Below, piece by piece: positions 1-9,307 of a DNA stretch of 64,000 nt; position 1 is the first letter of the stretch, and the number at the start of each line of letters is the position of its first letter. This stretch comes from Duganella sp. Leaf126 (GTDB lineage: Bacteria; Pseudomonadota; Gammaproteobacteria; Burkholderiales; Burkholderiaceae_D): assembly GCF_001423125.1 (NCBI RefSeq), contig NZ_LMNW01000034.1:138444-202443 (forward strand), read 5' to 3'. The notes under the pieces were generated by a model. The model worked only from the letters and a program-made list of their open reading frames with translations, was not told the DNA's origin and ran no database searches. Made by a program: the position numbers and the translations under genes.

Positions 1-200
1 CGCAGATCGAAGACTTCGCGCAAAGCTACGAAGACCCACGCGAAGTGCTGAAGTACTACTACAGCGATCGCCGCCGCCTGGCCGAAGTCGAAGCCCTTGT
101 ATTGGAAGAAAACGTCGTCAACTACGTGCTGGGCCTGTCGAAAACCTCGTCCAAGGCGATCGCCTTCGACGAACTGATGGGAAGCAACGCGCAAGCGTAA
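1..200 (+). CDS. tig: Trigger factor, C-terminal end (partial)
   Basis: Only the last 65 codons are in the window, read from base 3 to the TAA at 198-200. The visible residues ([14 protein letters not shown], then a [15 protein letters not shown] segment) match the C-terminal arm of trigger factor, the ribosome-bound peptidyl-prolyl isomerase and chaperone for nascent chains. The gene directly precedes clpP, which is the usual tig-clpP-clpX-lon order. The assignment rests on this segment plus the context, because the ribosome-binding and PPIase domains lie outside the window. Confidence 0.9.
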   Translation, partial: QIEDFAQSYEDPREVLKYYYSDRRRLAEVEALVLEENVVNYVLGLSKTSSKAIAFDELMGSNAQA

Positions 201-243
201 TCCAGCTACGCTAGAATAGCGTTATACCCGGCGGCCCAAGCAC

Positions 244-320
244 CGTCATTCCCGCGCAGGCGGGAATCCAGTTTCGCGGCGTATCAGCAAAACTGGGCCC
301 CCGCCCGTGCGGGGGTGACG
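244..320. repeat. REPIN-like pair of inverted palindromes
   Basis: The tig-clpP gap holds a forward palindrome (ATTCCCGC, loop GCAG, GCGGGAAT at 248-267, preceded by CGTC) and an inverted relative (CCCCCGCCCGTGCGGGGG followed by TGACG, ending at 320). The inner flanks also pair: CCAGTTT with AAACTGG. The whole 77-bp element therefore folds into one long imperfect hairpin. This is the architecture of REP doublets (REPINs). A second element with the same layout lies at 55658-55747. Confidence 0.7.
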
Positions 321-374
321 CGCGAAGGTCGCCGTTCCTCCCTCTGGGCCCTAGCTGCTTCACAAGGAAAAAGA

Positions 375-1013
375 ATGACTGGTTATAAAGATAACTTCGG
401 CCGCAATCCTGCACTGGATGCCCAAGCCCTCGGCCTGGTGCCGATGGTGGTCGAACAAAGCGGTCGTGGCGAACGCTCGTACGACATCTACTCGCGCCTG
501 CTCAAGGAGCGCGTGATCTTCCTCGTTGGCCCCGTCAACGACCAGATGGCCAACCTGATCGTGGCCCAGCTGCTGTTCCTGGAAAGCGAAAATCCGGACA
601 AGGACATCTCGCTGTACATCAATTCCCCCGGCGGCTCCGTTTCGGCCGGCCTGGCGATCTTTGACACCATGCAGTTCATCAAGCCTGAAGTCTCGACCCT
701 GTGCACCGGCATCGCCGCGTCGATGGGCGCCTTCCTGCTCGCGGCCGGCGCCAAGGGCAAGCGGTTCTCGCTGCCGAACTCGCGCGTCATGATTCACCAG
801 CCATCGGGCGGTTCGCAAGGCATGGCGTCCGACATCGAGATCCAGGCCAAGGAAATCCTGTACCTGCGCCATCGCCTGAACGCCATCATGGCCGAGCGTA
901 CCGGCCAAACCATCGAACAGGTGGCAAAAGACACCGATCGCGACCGTTTCATGTCGGCCGAAGAGGCGGTAGAGTACGGCATTATCGACCAGGTACTGAC
1001 CCATCGTGCCTGA
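375..1013 (+). CDS. clpP: ATP-dependent Clp protease proteolytic subunit
   Basis: ClpP is the serine peptidase that forms the two-ring, 14-subunit chamber fed by ClpX or ClpA in the cytoplasm. The protein is 212 residues, close to the usual 200-210. The catalytic triad is visible: Ser116 in GIAASMGAF, His141 in MIHQPSGG and Asp190 in DTDRDRF. The ATG at 375 is chosen because an AAGGAAAA ribosome-binding site lies just upstream and the sequence then runs into the family's [18 protein letters not shown] start. An in-frame upstream extension to 315 is rejected as non-homologous. It lies between tig and clpX and is closed by a terminator. Confidence 0.97.
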   Translation: MTGYKDNFGRNPALDAQALGLVPMVVEQSGRGERSYDIYSRLLKERVIFLVGPVNDQMANLIVAQLLFLESENPDKDISLYINSPGGSVSAGLAIFDTMQFIKPEVSTLCTGIAASMGAFLLAAGAKGKRFSLPNSRVMIHQPSGGSQGMASDIEIQAKEILYLRHRLNAIMAERTGQTIEQVAKDTDRDRFMSAEEAVEYGIIDQVLTHRA

Positions 1014-1071
1014 TCTGCGGGCTTGACGCCTGGCGATCATCACCGACGCCAACGCGCTGACGAATTGCCAT

Positions 1072-1111
1072 GAAACGCCCGGGCGATCAATCGTTCGGGC
1101 GTTTCGTTTTT
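1072..1111 (+). terminator. Rho-independent terminator after clpP
   Basis: GAAACGCCCG pairs with CGGGCGTTTC around a 13-base loop and is followed by a T-rich run (GTTTTTATTTC). It lies between clpP and clpX, so clpX probably also has its own promoter. Confidence 0.8.
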
Positions 1112-1206
1112 ATTTCGGGTAGCATGTATCTGTGCGGACAGATCCGCGCCCATGCTTGCTTTCTGTGAAGTCAGCTTCAGCCCCTGTAACTAGAGAAAAT
1201 TGCCCC

Positions 1207-2475
1207 ATGTCAGACAAAAAATCCTCCAGCGGCGAAAAATTACTGTACTGCTCGTTTTGCGGCAAGAGCCAGCACGAGGTAAAGAAATTGATCGCCGGCC
1301 CGTCGGTGTTCATCTGCGACGAGTGCATCGACCTGTGCAACGACATCATCCGTGACGAAACCTCGGCCGTGGAAACGGTGGCCGGCGCCAAGTCGGACTT
1401 GCCGACCCCGAACGAAATCAAGGACTTGCTCGACCAGTACGTGATCGGTCAGCAGACCGCCAAGCGCATCCTGTCGGTGGCGGTGTATAACCACTACAAG
1501 CGCCTCAAGCACCTGGGCAAGAAAGACGATGTCGAACTGGCCAAGAGCAACATCCTGCTGGTCGGCCCGACCGGTTCCGGCAAGACGCTGCTGGCGCAAA
1601 CGCTGGCGCGCATGCTCAACGTGCCGTTCGTGATCGCCGATGCGACCACGCTGACCGAAGCCGGCTACGTCGGTGAAGACGTCGAGAACATCATTCAGAA
1701 GCTGCTGCAGAGCTGCAACTACGACGTCGAGAAGGCCCAGCGCGGCATCGTCTATATCGACGAGATCGACAAGATTTCGCGCAAGTCGGACAATCCGTCG
1801 ATCACCCGCGACGTCTCGGGCGAGGGCGTGCAGCAGGCGCTGCTGAAACTGATCGAAGGCACGATGGCGTCGGTGCCGCCGCAGGGCGGGCGCAAGCATC
1901 CGAACCAGGACTTCGTGCAGATCGACACCACCAACATCATGTTCATCTGCGGCGGCGCGTTCGACGGCCTGGCCAAGGTGATCTCGAACCGCTCGGAAAA
2001 ATCGGGCATCGGTTTCTCGGCCAGCGTGAAGAGCAAGAAAGAACGCAGCAACAGCGAAGTGATGCAGGACGCCGAGCCGGAAGACCTGATCAAGTTCGGC
2101 CTGATTCCGGAACTGGTCGGCCGTCTGCCGGTGGTCGCCACCCTGGCCGAGCTGACCGAGGAAGCGCTGATCCAGATCCTGGTGGAGCCGAAGAATGCAC
2201 TGGTCAAGCAATACGCCAAGCTGCTCGACATGGAAGGCGCCGAGCTGGAAATCCGTCCGGCCGCGCTGCATGCGATCGCCAAGAAGGCGCTGGCGCGCAA
2301 GACCGGCGCCCGTGGCCTGCGTTCCATCCTGGAACACGCGCTGCTCGACACCATGTACGAACTGCCGAATGAAACCAATGTCGTGAAAGTGGTCATTGAT
2401 GAAAATACCATTACCAGCGGTGCCAAACCTTTATTGATTTACCAGGAACCGGCCAAAGTCTCTGGTGAGAATTAA
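1207..2475 (+). CDS. clpX: ATP-dependent Clp protease ATP-binding subunit ClpX
   Basis: ClpX is the AAA+ unfoldase that recognises tagged substrates and threads them into ClpP. The 422-residue product has the N-terminal zinc-binding domain (Cys15, Cys18, Cys37, Cys40), Walker A GPTGSGKT at 120-127 and Walker B around IDEIDK at 184-189. The ATG at 1207 gives the family start [15 protein letters not shown]. An upstream in-frame start at 1132 would add 25 unrelated residues. It is followed by its own terminator, then lon. Confidence 0.97.
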   Translation: MSDKKSSSGEKLLYCSFCGKSQHEVKKLIAGPSVFICDECIDLCNDIIRDETSAVETVAGAKSDLPTPNEIKDLLDQYVIGQQTAKRILSVAVYNHYKRLKHLGKKDDVELAKSNILLVGPTGSGKTLLAQTLARMLNVPFVIADATTLTEAGYVGEDVENIIQKLLQSCNYDVEKAQRGIVYIDEIDKISRKSDNPSITRDVSGEGVQQALLKLIEGTMASVPPQGGRKHPNQDFVQIDTTNIMFICGGAFDGLAKVISNRSEKSGIGFSASVKSKKERSNSEVMQDAEPEDLIKFGLIPELVGRLPVVATLAELTEEALIQILVEPKNALVKQYAKLLDMEGAELEIRPAALHAIAKKALARKTGARGLRSILEHALLDTMYELPNETNVVKVVIDENTITSGAKPLLIYQEPAKVSGEN

Positions 2476-2576
2476 TTAAGAGGTGCACACTTATTCCGGG
2501 CCGGTGCAAAATTCATTTCGCGCTGCCCGGAGCAGGCGGTACAATTTAAATCAGGAACAGGGCAGGCTTGATTCGA

Positions 2577-2618
2577 AAAGCCACGCGTGACAGCAGCTGT
2601 TGCGCGTGGCTTTTGTCA
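2577..2618 (+). terminator. Rho-independent terminator after clpX
   Basis: AAAAGCCACGCG pairs with CGCGTGGCTTTT (stem arms 2577-2588 and 2603-2614). The surrounding A and T runs make it potentially bidirectional. It separates clpX from lon. The rest of the 2476-2757 gap holds no ORF; it should contain the lon promoter, but I could not pick convincing -35/-10 or heat-shock boxes. Confidence 0.75.
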
Positions 2619-2757
2619 TTGCATCATCGGCGATATTGCGAACCGGATACGGCGGGGGGCAGTATTCTTTCATCCATAGTATTATTTCTCGTCGTTCGGT
2701 CTTGTGATTGGCCAGACCATCGCCACATCATCTTCACGCTTTCACATAAGGTACGCC

Positions 2758-5169
2758 ATGACAACTTCCAAATTAACAGAGCAAACTCAACTGCCGTTAT
2801 TGCCGCTGCGGGACGTCGTCGTATTTCCGCATATGGTGATACCGCTGTTCGTAGGACGCCCGAAATCGATCAAGGCGCTGGAAGCCGCTATGGAGCAGGG
2901 CAAGAGCATCATGCTTGCCGCCCAAAAAGCGGCCGCCAAGGATGAACCTTCTGCAGCCGATATCTATGAAATCGGCTGCGTAGCCAATATTCTGCAAATG
3001 CTCAAGCTGCCGGACGGCACGGTCAAGGTGCTGGTCGAAGGCGCCCAGCGCGCCCGCATCAACAGCATCGGCGACACGCCGACCCACTTCGTGGCCGAAC
3101 TGACGCCGCTCGAGTCCGAGCTGGGCGACGATTCCGAAATCGAGGCAATGCGCCGCGCCATCGTTCAGCAGTTCGACCAGTACGTCAAACTGAACAAGAA
3201 AATCCCGCCCGAGATCCTCGCCTCGCTGTCGGGCATCGACGACGCCGGCCGCCTGGCCGACACGGTCGCCGCCCACCTGCCGCTCAAGCTCGAGCAGAAA
3301 CAGGTGATCCTGGAGATCTTCAGCGTCGCCAAGCGCCTTGAACACCTGCTGGGCCAGCTCGAAGGCGAGCTCGACATCCTGCAGGTCGAAAAACGCATCC
3401 GTGGCCGCGTCAAGCGCCAGATGGAAAAATCGCAGCGCGAGTACTACCTGAACGAGCAGGTCAAGGCCATCCAGAAAGAACTGGGCGAGGGCGAAGACGG
3501 CGCCGACCTCGACGAGCTCGAGAAGAAAGTCGCGCTGGCCAAGATGCCGAAGGAAGCACTGGACAAGGCCACGGCCGAGCTGAAAAAACTCAAGCTGATG
3601 TCGCCGATGTCGGCCGAAGCCACCGTCGTGCGCAACTATATCGACACGCTGGTGAGCCTGCCGTGGAAGAAAAAATCCAAGGTCAACAACGACCTGTCGA
3701 ATGCCGAGAAAGTGCTCGAAGGCGAACACTATGGCCTCGACAAGGTCAAGGAACGCATCCTCGAATACCTCGCGGTACAGCAGCGCGTCGACAAGCTGAA
3801 AGCGCCGATCCTGTGCTTCGTCGGTCCACCGGGCGTCGGTAAAACCTCGCTGGGGCAGTCGATCGCCCGCGCCACCAACCGCAAGTTCGTGCGCATGGCG
3901 CTCGGTGGCGTGCGCGACGAGGCCGAGATCCGCGGTCACCGTCGTACCTACATCGGCTCGATGCCGGGCAAGGTGCTGCAATCGCTGTCGAAAGTCGGCG
4001 TGCGCAACCCGCTGTTCCTGCTCGACGAGATCGACAAGATGGGCGCCGATTTCCGCGGCGATCCGTCGTCGGCCCTGCTCGAGGTGCTCGATCCTGAACA
4101 GAACCACACGTTCTCGGACCACTACATCGAAGTGGACTTCGACCTGTCGGACGTGATGTTCGTGGCCACCTCGAACTCGTACAACATTCCGCCGGCGCTG
4201 CTCGACCGCATGGAAGTGATCCGCCTGTCCGGCTACACCGAGGACGAGAAGACCAACATCGCCATGCGCTACCTGCTGCCCAAGCAGATCAAGAACAACG
4301 GCCTCAAGGAAGACGAGATTTCGGTGTCCGAAGCGACGCTGCGCGACATCATCCGTTACTACACGCGCGAAGCCGGCGTGCGTTCGCTGGAACGCGAAGT
4401 GTCGAAAATCTGCCGCAAGGTCGTCAAGATGCTGCTGCTGAAAAAGTCCGACAAAAAAGTGCTGGTTACGCCGAAAAACCTGGACAAATTCCTCGGTGTG
4501 CGCCGTTACGATTTCGGCGTGGCAGAGAAGGAAAACCAGATCGGCCAGGTGGTCGGCCTGGCCTGGACCGAAGTCGGCGGCGACCTGCTGACCATCGAAG
4601 CGGTGTCGATGCCCGGCAAAGGCGGCGTGATCCGCACCGGTACGCTCGGCGACGTGATGAAGGAATCGATCGAAGCGGCCCGCACCGTCGTGCGCAGCCG
4701 CGCCCAGCGCCTCGGCATCAAGAACGAGGTGTTCGAGAAGAGCGATATCCACATCCACGTGCCGGAAGGCGCCACGCCGAAAGACGGTCCATCGGCCGGT
4801 GCGGCGATGACGGTGGCGATGGTGTCGGTATTTACCGGCATCCCGGTGCGCGCCGACGTGGCGATGACGGGCGAGATCACGCTGCGCGGTGAAGTCCTGC
4901 CGATCGGCGGTCTCAAGGAAAAACTGCTGGCGGCCCAGCGCGGCGGCATCAAGACCGTGCTGATCCCCGAGCAGAACGTCAAGGACCTGGCCGATATTCC
5001 GGACAACGTCAAGAACAAGCTCGAGATCGTGCCGGTGCGCTGGATCGACAAGGTGCTGGAAGTGGCGCTCGAGCGTCAGCCGGAACCGTTGACGGAGACG
5101 GCGCCGGTCGAAGCGGTGGCAGCGGCAGCAGCGAAACCGGACGGCAAAGCGGACGTAGTAAAGCACTAA
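2758..5169 (+). CDS. lon: ATP-dependent Lon protease
   Basis: Lon is a homohexameric AAA+ serine protease that degrades misfolded and regulatory proteins in the cytoplasm. The 803-residue protein has the LAN substrate-binding domain at the N terminus ([19 protein letters not shown]), Walker A GPPGVGKT at 356-363, and the Ser-Lys dyad at Ser679 (PKDGPSAG) and Lys722 (GGLKEK); all three positions coincide with those I recall for E. coli Lon. The ATG at 2758 follows a TAAGGT site and gives the expected start. The last 35 residues form an Ala/Glu/Pro-rich tail beyond the conserved protease domain. Confidence 0.97.
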   Translation: MTTSKLTEQTQLPLLPLRDVVVFPHMVIPLFVGRPKSIKALEAAMEQGKSIMLAAQKAAAKDEPSAADIYEIGCVANILQMLKLPDGTVKVLVEGAQRARINSIGDTPTHFVAELTPLESELGDDSEIEAMRRAIVQQFDQYVKLNKKIPPEILASLSGIDDAGRLADTVAAHLPLKLEQKQVILEIFSVAKRLEHLLGQLEGELDILQVEKRIRGRVKRQMEKSQREYYLNEQVKAIQKELGEGEDGADLDELEKKVALAKMPKEALDKATAELKKLKLMSPMSAEATVVRNYIDTLVSLPWKKKSKVNNDLSNAEKVLEGEHYGLDKVKERILEYLAVQQRVDKLKAPILCFVGPPGVGKTSLGQSIARATNRKFVRMALGGVRDEAEIRGHRRTYIGSMPGKVLQSLSKVGVRNPLFLLDEIDKMGADFRGDPSSALLEVLDPEQNHTFSDHYIEVDFDLSDVMFVATSNSYNIPPALLDRMEVIRLSGYTEDEKTNIAMRYLLPKQIKNNGLKEDEISVSEATLRDIIRYYTREAGVRSLEREVSKICRKVVKMLLLKKSDKKVLVTPKNLDKFLGVRRYDFGVAEKENQIGQVVGLAWTEVGGDLLTIEAVSMPGKGGVIRTGTLGDVMKESIEAARTVVRSRAQRLGIKNEVFEKSDIHIHVPEGATPKDGPSAGAAMTVAMVSVFTGIPVRADVAMTGEITLRGEVLPIGGLKEKLLAAQRGGIKTVLIPEQNVKDLADIPDNVKNKLEIVPVRWIDKVLEVALERQPEPLTETAPVEAVAAAAAKPDGKADVVKH

Positions 5170-5202
5170 CAGACATTCGTTTTTAGTATCGTGTTTTATC
5201 CG

Positions 5203-5238
5203 AAACAGGCGCTTTTATAGCGCCTGTTTTTATTTTTT
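5203..5238 (+). terminator. Rho-independent terminator after lon
   Basis: AAACAGGCGC pairs with GCGCCTGTTT around TTTTATA and is followed by a long T-rich tract, a strong intrinsic terminator. Confidence 0.88.
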
Positions 5239-5263
5239 TACCTGGTTTTCTACCGTGCCAACC

Positions 5264-5293
5264 TTGACAGCACGGCAGGCTGGCTTGTTTAAT
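5264..5293 (+). promoter_or_regulatory. Sigma-70 type promoter for hupB
   Basis: A perfect TTGACA (-35, 5264-5269) is followed after 18 bp by TTTAAT (-10, 5288-5293). It lies about 90 bp upstream of hupB, just beyond the lon terminator. Confidence 0.6.
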
Positions 5294-5384
5294 ACGGCCT
5301 GAGATTTTTCTCGGCCCGGATTCAAAGGTTTATGACCGATAAATGACGGGCCAAATGTTATAACTTATGTGACGGGGAATTGCT

Positions 5385-5657
5385 TTGAATAAGACTGAAT
5401 TGATCGACCATATCGCTGCTTCCGCTGATATTTCGAAAGCTGCTGCTGCACGTGCGCTGGACGCCGTCATCGACGGTGTGACCACCACCCTGCAAAAGAA
5501 CGACAGCGTTACCCTGGTCGGCTTCGGCACTTTCTCTGTGAGCGAACGCGCCGCCCGTACCGGCCGCAATCCGCGCACCAAGGAAGAAATCACGATCGAC
5601 GCTGCAAAAGTTCCTAAATTTAAAGCTGGCAAAGCGTTGAAAGATGCTGTAAACTAA
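5385..5657 (+). CDS. hupB: DNA-binding protein HU-beta
   Basis: HU is a small histone-like dimer that bends and compacts DNA. The product is exactly 90 residues, the standard HU length, and carries the arm signature [18 protein letters not shown] that inserts proline into the minor groove. The start codon is TTG at 5385, supported by a GGGGA site about 7 bases upstream and by alignment of [11 protein letters not shown] with other HU proteins; no ATG is available. Lying downstream of lon is the common arrangement. No terminator is visible before the tRNA-Val gene 52 bp downstream, so read-through into the tRNAs is possible. Confidence 0.96.
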   Translation: MNKTELIDHIAASADISKAAAARALDAVIDGVTTTLQKNDSVTLVGFGTFSVSERAARTGRNPRTKEEITIDAAKVPKFKAGKALKDAVN

Positions 5658-5709
5658 CGGACTTCGGTGAGCAGCCAGGCTGGTTCGGCTGCTTGCGATG
5701 GCAAAACTG

Positions 5710-5785
5710 GGGCGGTTAGCTCAGTTGGTAGAGCGGAGCCCTTACAAGGCTTAGGTCGGGAGTTCGAGCCTCTCACCGCCCACCA
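5710..5785 (+). tRNA. tRNA-Val (anticodon TAC)
   Basis: A 76-nt cloverleaf: acceptor GGGCGGT pairs with ACCGCCC, the D-loop is AGCTCAGTTGGTAGAGC, the anticodon loop CTTACAA has TAC at 5743-5745, and the T-loop is GTTCGAGCC. The CCA end is encoded. Confidence 0.96.
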
Positions 5786-5789
5786 GAGT

Positions 5790-5818
5790 TTGCAAAATGT
5801 TGTGCCCTGTAGTAGAAT
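5790..5818 (+). promoter_or_regulatory. Promoter for the tRNA-Asp pair
   Basis: TTGCAA (5790-5795), a 17-bp spacer and TAGAAT (5813-5818) lie between tRNA-Val and the first tRNA-Asp, about 20 bp before the mature 5' end. This spacing fits a sigma-70 promoter for a short tRNA leader. Confidence 0.6.
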
Positions 5819-5839
5819 GTTGCACCTGATAAGTTTGCT

Positions 5840-5916
5840 GGAGCGGTAGTTCAGTTGGTTAGAATACCGGCCTGTCACGCCGGGGGTCGCGGGTTCGAGT
5901 CCCGTCCGCTCCGCCA
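5840..5916 (+). tRNA. tRNA-Asp (anticodon GTC), copy 1
   Basis: A 77-nt cloverleaf: acceptor GGAGCGG pairs with CCGCTCC, followed by the G discriminator and an encoded CCA. The anticodon loop is CTGTCAC with GTC. It is identical in sequence to the copy at 5955. Confidence 0.96.
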
Positions 5917-5954
5917 GCAGATTGTCAGAGTATGCAATATAGGTTGTACCCAAA

Positions 5955-6031
5955 GGAGCGGTAGTTCAGTTGGTTAGAATACCGGCCTGTCACGCCGGGG
6001 GTCGCGGGTTCGAGTCCCGTCCGCTCCGCCA
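5955..6031 (+). tRNA. tRNA-Asp (anticodon GTC), copy 2
   Basis: An exact duplicate of the preceding tRNA-Asp, 38 bp downstream, with encoded CCA. No separate promoter is obvious in the short spacer, so the two are probably processed from one transcript that ends at the terminator at 6043. Confidence 0.96.
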
Positions 6032-6042
6032 AGAACAAGATA

Positions 6043-6079
6043 CCCCGCAGCCAGCAATGGCTGCGGGGTTTTTCTTTTT
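6043..6079 (+). terminator. Terminator of the tRNA operon
   Basis: CCCCGCAGCC pairs with GGCTGCGGGG around AGCAAT, followed by TTTTTCTTTTT. A strong intrinsic terminator 11 bp after tRNA-Asp copy 2. Confidence 0.9.
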
Positions 6080-6262
6080 CAGCTTCCTTATTGACGGGCT
6101 GATTAATTCGGCCTCATCCTTAAAGCCCGATCCGGGCCATAGCAAGCTGCCATGATTACCCTTGCTATAGAGGTGTGTGCGCTGTAAAATCCCCTGGAGT
6201 TGGCGGACGCGAGTTCGCCATTTTTGTATGTGCAAGTCCCTATCAATCCGAATTGGCTGACC

Positions 6263-8173
6263 ATGTTTGAATTTATTCGTAATCATCAACGTTTGATGCA
6301 GATTCTCCTGGCGATCATCATCGTCCCGTCGTTTGCCCTCGTCGGTCTGGAAAGCTACAAAGGTTTCGGTGATGCCGCCACCACCATTGCCAAGGTCGGC
6401 GGTCAACCGCTGAGCCAGCAGGAGTTCGACAATGCCCTGCGTAACGCGCTCGACAACTACCGCCAGCGCATGGGCCAGCAGTTCGACCAGAAACTGTTCG
6501 ATACGCCCGAGTTCAAGCAAAACATCCTCGACCAGCTGATCGCCGAGCGCGCCATCGGCGCCGAAGTCACGCGTTCCAACCTCACCATCAGCGATGGCCA
6601 GCTGCAACGCGCCATTATCGACCTGTTCGGCGGCGCCGCCAATTTCGACATGGAGCGCTACAAGGCCATCCTGGCGTCGCAAGGCCTGACGCCGGCCATG
6701 AACGATGCGCGCATGCGCCGCGACATGGCCCTGCAACAGCTGGGCGGCGCCGTGCAAAATACCGGTTTCGCCCCGCGCACGGTGGCCACCGCGCTGTCGA
6801 ACATCGGTTCGCAGGAACGCGAAGTCCAGGAACTGATGTTGCCGGTCACCGATTTCGTGCCGCAGGTCAAGGTGACCGACGCCATGGTCAAAGCCTATTA
6901 CGACAAGAACGCCAAGTTCTTCGAAGTGCCGGAGCAGGCCCGCATCGAATACGTGGTGCTCAACAACGAAGCCGTGCTGAACCAGGTAAAAATTACCGAC
7001 GCGGACATCGCCAAGTATTACGACGCCAACCAGGCCGCGTTCACCGTACCGGAAAGCCGCCGCGCCGCCCACATCCTGATCGCCGTGAAAAAAGATGCGA
7101 GCGCTGCCGACGTGGCTGCCGCCAAGGCCAAGGCCGATGCCATCGCTGCCGAACTGCGCAAGGCGCCGGGCGACTTCGCCAAGGTGGCCAAGGAAAAATC
7201 GCAGGATCCGACGTCCGAGCAGGGCGGCGACCTCGATATCGTGACAAAGGGCAGCCTACCGGCGCCGCTGGAAGCGGTCGTTATGAAACTCAAGCAGGGC
7301 GAGATCAGCGATCCGGTCCGGTCCGATTATGGTTTCCACGTGCTGACCGTGACCGCGCTCAAGCCTGCCGTGGTCAAGCCGCTGGAATCGGTCAAGACCG
7401 AAGTGGCCGATGCCCTGAAAGCGTCGCAGGCATCGAAGAAATACTCGGAGATGGCGGAAACCTTCACCAACACCGTCTACGAGCAGGCGGACAGCCTGAA
7501 GCCGGTCGCCGACAAGCTGGGCCTGAAAATCGAAACCGCCAGCAATGTCTCGCGTGTACCATCGCCGCAGGCGGGCAAGGCGCCGTATAACAACGCCAAG
7601 TTCCTTACCGCGCTGTTCTCGAACGAATCGCTGACCAAGAAGACCAACACCGAAGCCGTCGAAACCGCGCCGAGCACGCTGGTGGCCGGCCGCATCGTCG
7701 ACTTCAAACCGGCGTCGCGCCGTCCGCTGGCCGAAGTCGATGCGGCCATCCGCCAGCGCGTGACGATGGAAGAAGCGGCCAAGCTGGCCGCCAAGGCCGG
7801 CGCCGAGAAACTGGCTGCCGCCAAGAAGTCCGGTGACGCTGCCGGCTTCGGTCCCGCCAAGCTGGTGTCGCGCAGCAAGCCCGAAGGCTTGAACGGCGTG
7901 GCGCTGCAAGACGTGATGAAAGCCGACACCAGCAAGCTGCCAGCTTACGTGGGCGTGGACTTGCCGGGCATGGGCTACGCCGTGTACCGCATCGGCAAAG
8001 TGCAGCAGCCGGCCCAGCAGGACGCCGAGCGCCGCAAGCAGGAAGCCGAGCAGATCGGCACCATCATTGCCCAGCAGGAGATGTACGAGTACATCGAGCT
8101 GCTCAAGCAGCGCGCCAAGGTCAAGATCCTCAAGCCGATCGCCACTGCCACGGTGACCGAAGTGAAGGAATAA
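6263..8173 (+). CDS. ppiD: Periplasmic folding chaperone PpiD (SurA_N/PpiC)
   Basis: PpiD is an inner-membrane-anchored periplasmic chaperone with a parvulin-like domain that helps outer-membrane and exported proteins leave the Sec translocon. The 636-residue product starts MFEFIRNHQRLMQ and has one N-terminal membrane anchor at about residues 14-33. A long SurA_N-like helical region follows, then a parvulin domain at about 263-365 (AAHILI ... GGDLDI ... GFHVLTV), then a helical C-terminal domain. ATG 6263 is chosen because it places the anchor at the N terminus; an upstream in-frame TTG at 6200 would add 21 unrelated residues. Its position after lon, hupB and tRNAs is typical. Confidence 0.93.
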   Translation: MFEFIRNHQRLMQILLAIIIVPSFALVGLESYKGFGDAATTIAKVGGQPLSQQEFDNALRNALDNYRQRMGQQFDQKLFDTPEFKQNILDQLIAERAIGAEVTRSNLTISDGQLQRAIIDLFGGAANFDMERYKAILASQGLTPAMNDARMRRDMALQQLGGAVQNTGFAPRTVATALSNIGSQEREVQELMLPVTDFVPQVKVTDAMVKAYYDKNAKFFEVPEQARIEYVVLNNEAVLNQVKITDADIAKYYDANQAAFTVPESRRAAHILIAVKKDASAADVAAAKAKADAIAAELRKAPGDFAKVAKEKSQDPTSEQGGDLDIVTKGSLPAPLEAVVMKLKQGEISDPVRSDYGFHVLTVTALKPAVVKPLESVKTEVADALKASQASKKYSEMAETFTNTVYEQADSLKPVADKLGLKIETASNVSRVPSPQAGKAPYNNAKFLTALFSNESLTKKTNTEAVETAPSTLVAGRIVDFKPASRRPLAEVDAAIRQRVTMEEAAKLAAKAGAEKLAAAKKSGDAAGFGPAKLVSRSKPEGLNGVALQDVMKADTSKLPAYVGVDLPGMGYAVYRIGKVQQPAQQDAERRKQEAEQIGTIIAQQEMYEYIELLKQRAKVKILKPIATATVTEVKE

Positions 8174-8197
8174 AAGGGAGCCTCAACAGCACCATCC

Positions 8198-8232
8198 AAA
8201 AAAAAGCCGCGTTTTATACGCGGCTTTTTTTC
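8198..8232. terminator. Bidirectional terminator between ppiD and mnmH
   Basis: AAAAAGCCGCG pairs with CGCGGCTTTTT around TTTTATA, with A and T runs on both sides. It can serve both convergent genes. Confidence 0.85.
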
Positions 8233-8245
8233 GTCTGCCGGGTGG

Positions 8246-9307
8246 CTAGGCGACGGTGTCGATCAGGTAGCGCGCGCCCTGGGCAAAATCGGCGGCGCCG
8301 ATATCGGCCAGTGTCAGCGGCAGCGCCTGTTCGTAGCGGACGAAGTTGCGGTCGATCGAGCGCAGGTAGGCCGGGTCGTAGTGCTCGGCCAGCAGCTCGT
8401 CGACCAGTTGCGGCATGGCGCCGCTGTCGGCCATGGCCTGCCAGCGCCGGATTTTTTCCTTGCCGTGCAGCGCGGTCAGGTGTTCGAGCTGGGCATTGAG
8501 CGTGGCGGGGCTGACCAGGAAGTGCGCGTAGTCTTCCATCAGCAGGCGCACGCGGTCGCCCCGTGACAGGGTCAGCGCGATGCAGTCCGAGGCGCGCATG
8601 GCGTCCATCAGCGCGGCCGGCACGCGCAGGTTGCCGACCTTTTTGCTTTCCGATTCCACGAACACGGGCCGCGCCGGATCGCAGCGGCGCAGGCAGTCCC
8701 AGATGCGGGTCTCGAAAGCTTTCTGGCTCGGTTGCGCCTGGCTGGGCAGGTGACCGAGCACCGAGCCGCGGTGGGCGGCCAGCTGTTCCAGGTCCAGCAC
8801 CTGCGCGCCGTGCGCGGCCAGCACTTCGAGCAGGCGGCTCTTGCCGCTGCCCGTGGTGCCGCAGATGACCTTGAAGCGCAGTTGCGGCGCCTGCTCCAGT
8901 GCCGCATTCACCTCGGCGCGGAAGGCCTTGTAGCCGCCTTCGAGCTGGACCACGGGCCAGCCGATCTTGGACAGGATGTGCGCCATGGCGCCGCTGCGGT
9001 TGCCGCCGCGCCAGCAATAGACGAGCGGGCGCCATTCGCGCGGGTGCGCCAGCCACAGCTGCTCGATGTGGTCGGCGATATTCCTGGCAACCAGGGCGCC
9101 GCCCAGCTTCTTGGCTTCGAACGATCCGACCTGCTTGTACATGGTGCCGACGCGGATGCGCTGCTCGTCGTCGAGCACCGGGGCGTTGATGGCGCCGGGC
9201 AGGTGGTCTTGCGCATACTCGCAGGGACTGCGGGCGTCGATGATGGCGTCGAAGCTGGCCAGCTGGGGCAACACCTCGGCGATGCCGAGCACTTCCGGAT
9301 ATTTCAT
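8246..9307 (-). CDS. mnmH: tRNA 2-selenouridine synthase
   Basis: MnmH (SelU, YbbB) converts 2-thiouridine to 2-selenouridine at wobble position 34 of Lys, Glu and Gln tRNAs using selenophosphate. The 353-residue protein has an N-terminal rhodanese domain with the catalytic Cys98 in YCWRGGNRSG and a P-loop GTTGSGKS at 150-157, the diagnostic pairing for this family. The ATG overlaps the stop of tesA as ATGA (9304-9307), so the two are translationally coupled. Selenophosphate synthetase is not in the window, so selenium use cannot be confirmed; geranylation or thiol-related roles have also been described for the family. Confidence 0.93.
   Translation of the reverse strand: MKYPEVLGIAEVLPQLASFDAIIDARSPCEYAQDHLPGAINAPVLDDEQRIRVGTMYKQVGSFEAKKLGGALVARNIADHIEQLWLAHPREWRPLVYCWRGGNRSGAMAHILSKIGWPVVQLEGGYKAFRAEVNAALEQAPQLRFKVICGTTGSGKSRLLEVLAAHGAQVLDLEQLAAHRGSVLGHLPSQAQPSQKAFETRIWDCLRRCDPARPVFVESESKKVGNLRVPAALMDAMRASDCIALTLSRGDRVRLLMEDYAHFLVSPATLNAQLEHLTALHGKEKIRRWQAMADSGAMPQLVDELLAEHYDPAYLRSIDRNFVRYEQALPLTLADIGAADFAQGARYLIDTVA

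Noticed and set aside
2797-5166. A 789-codon minus-strand frame opposite lon
   Set aside because: Shadow ORF produced by third-position GC; no motifs, and lon is unambiguous.
5658-5953. Small ORFs over the tRNA genes
   Set aside because: Frames overlap three complete tRNA cloverleafs with encoded CCA; coding there is not credible.
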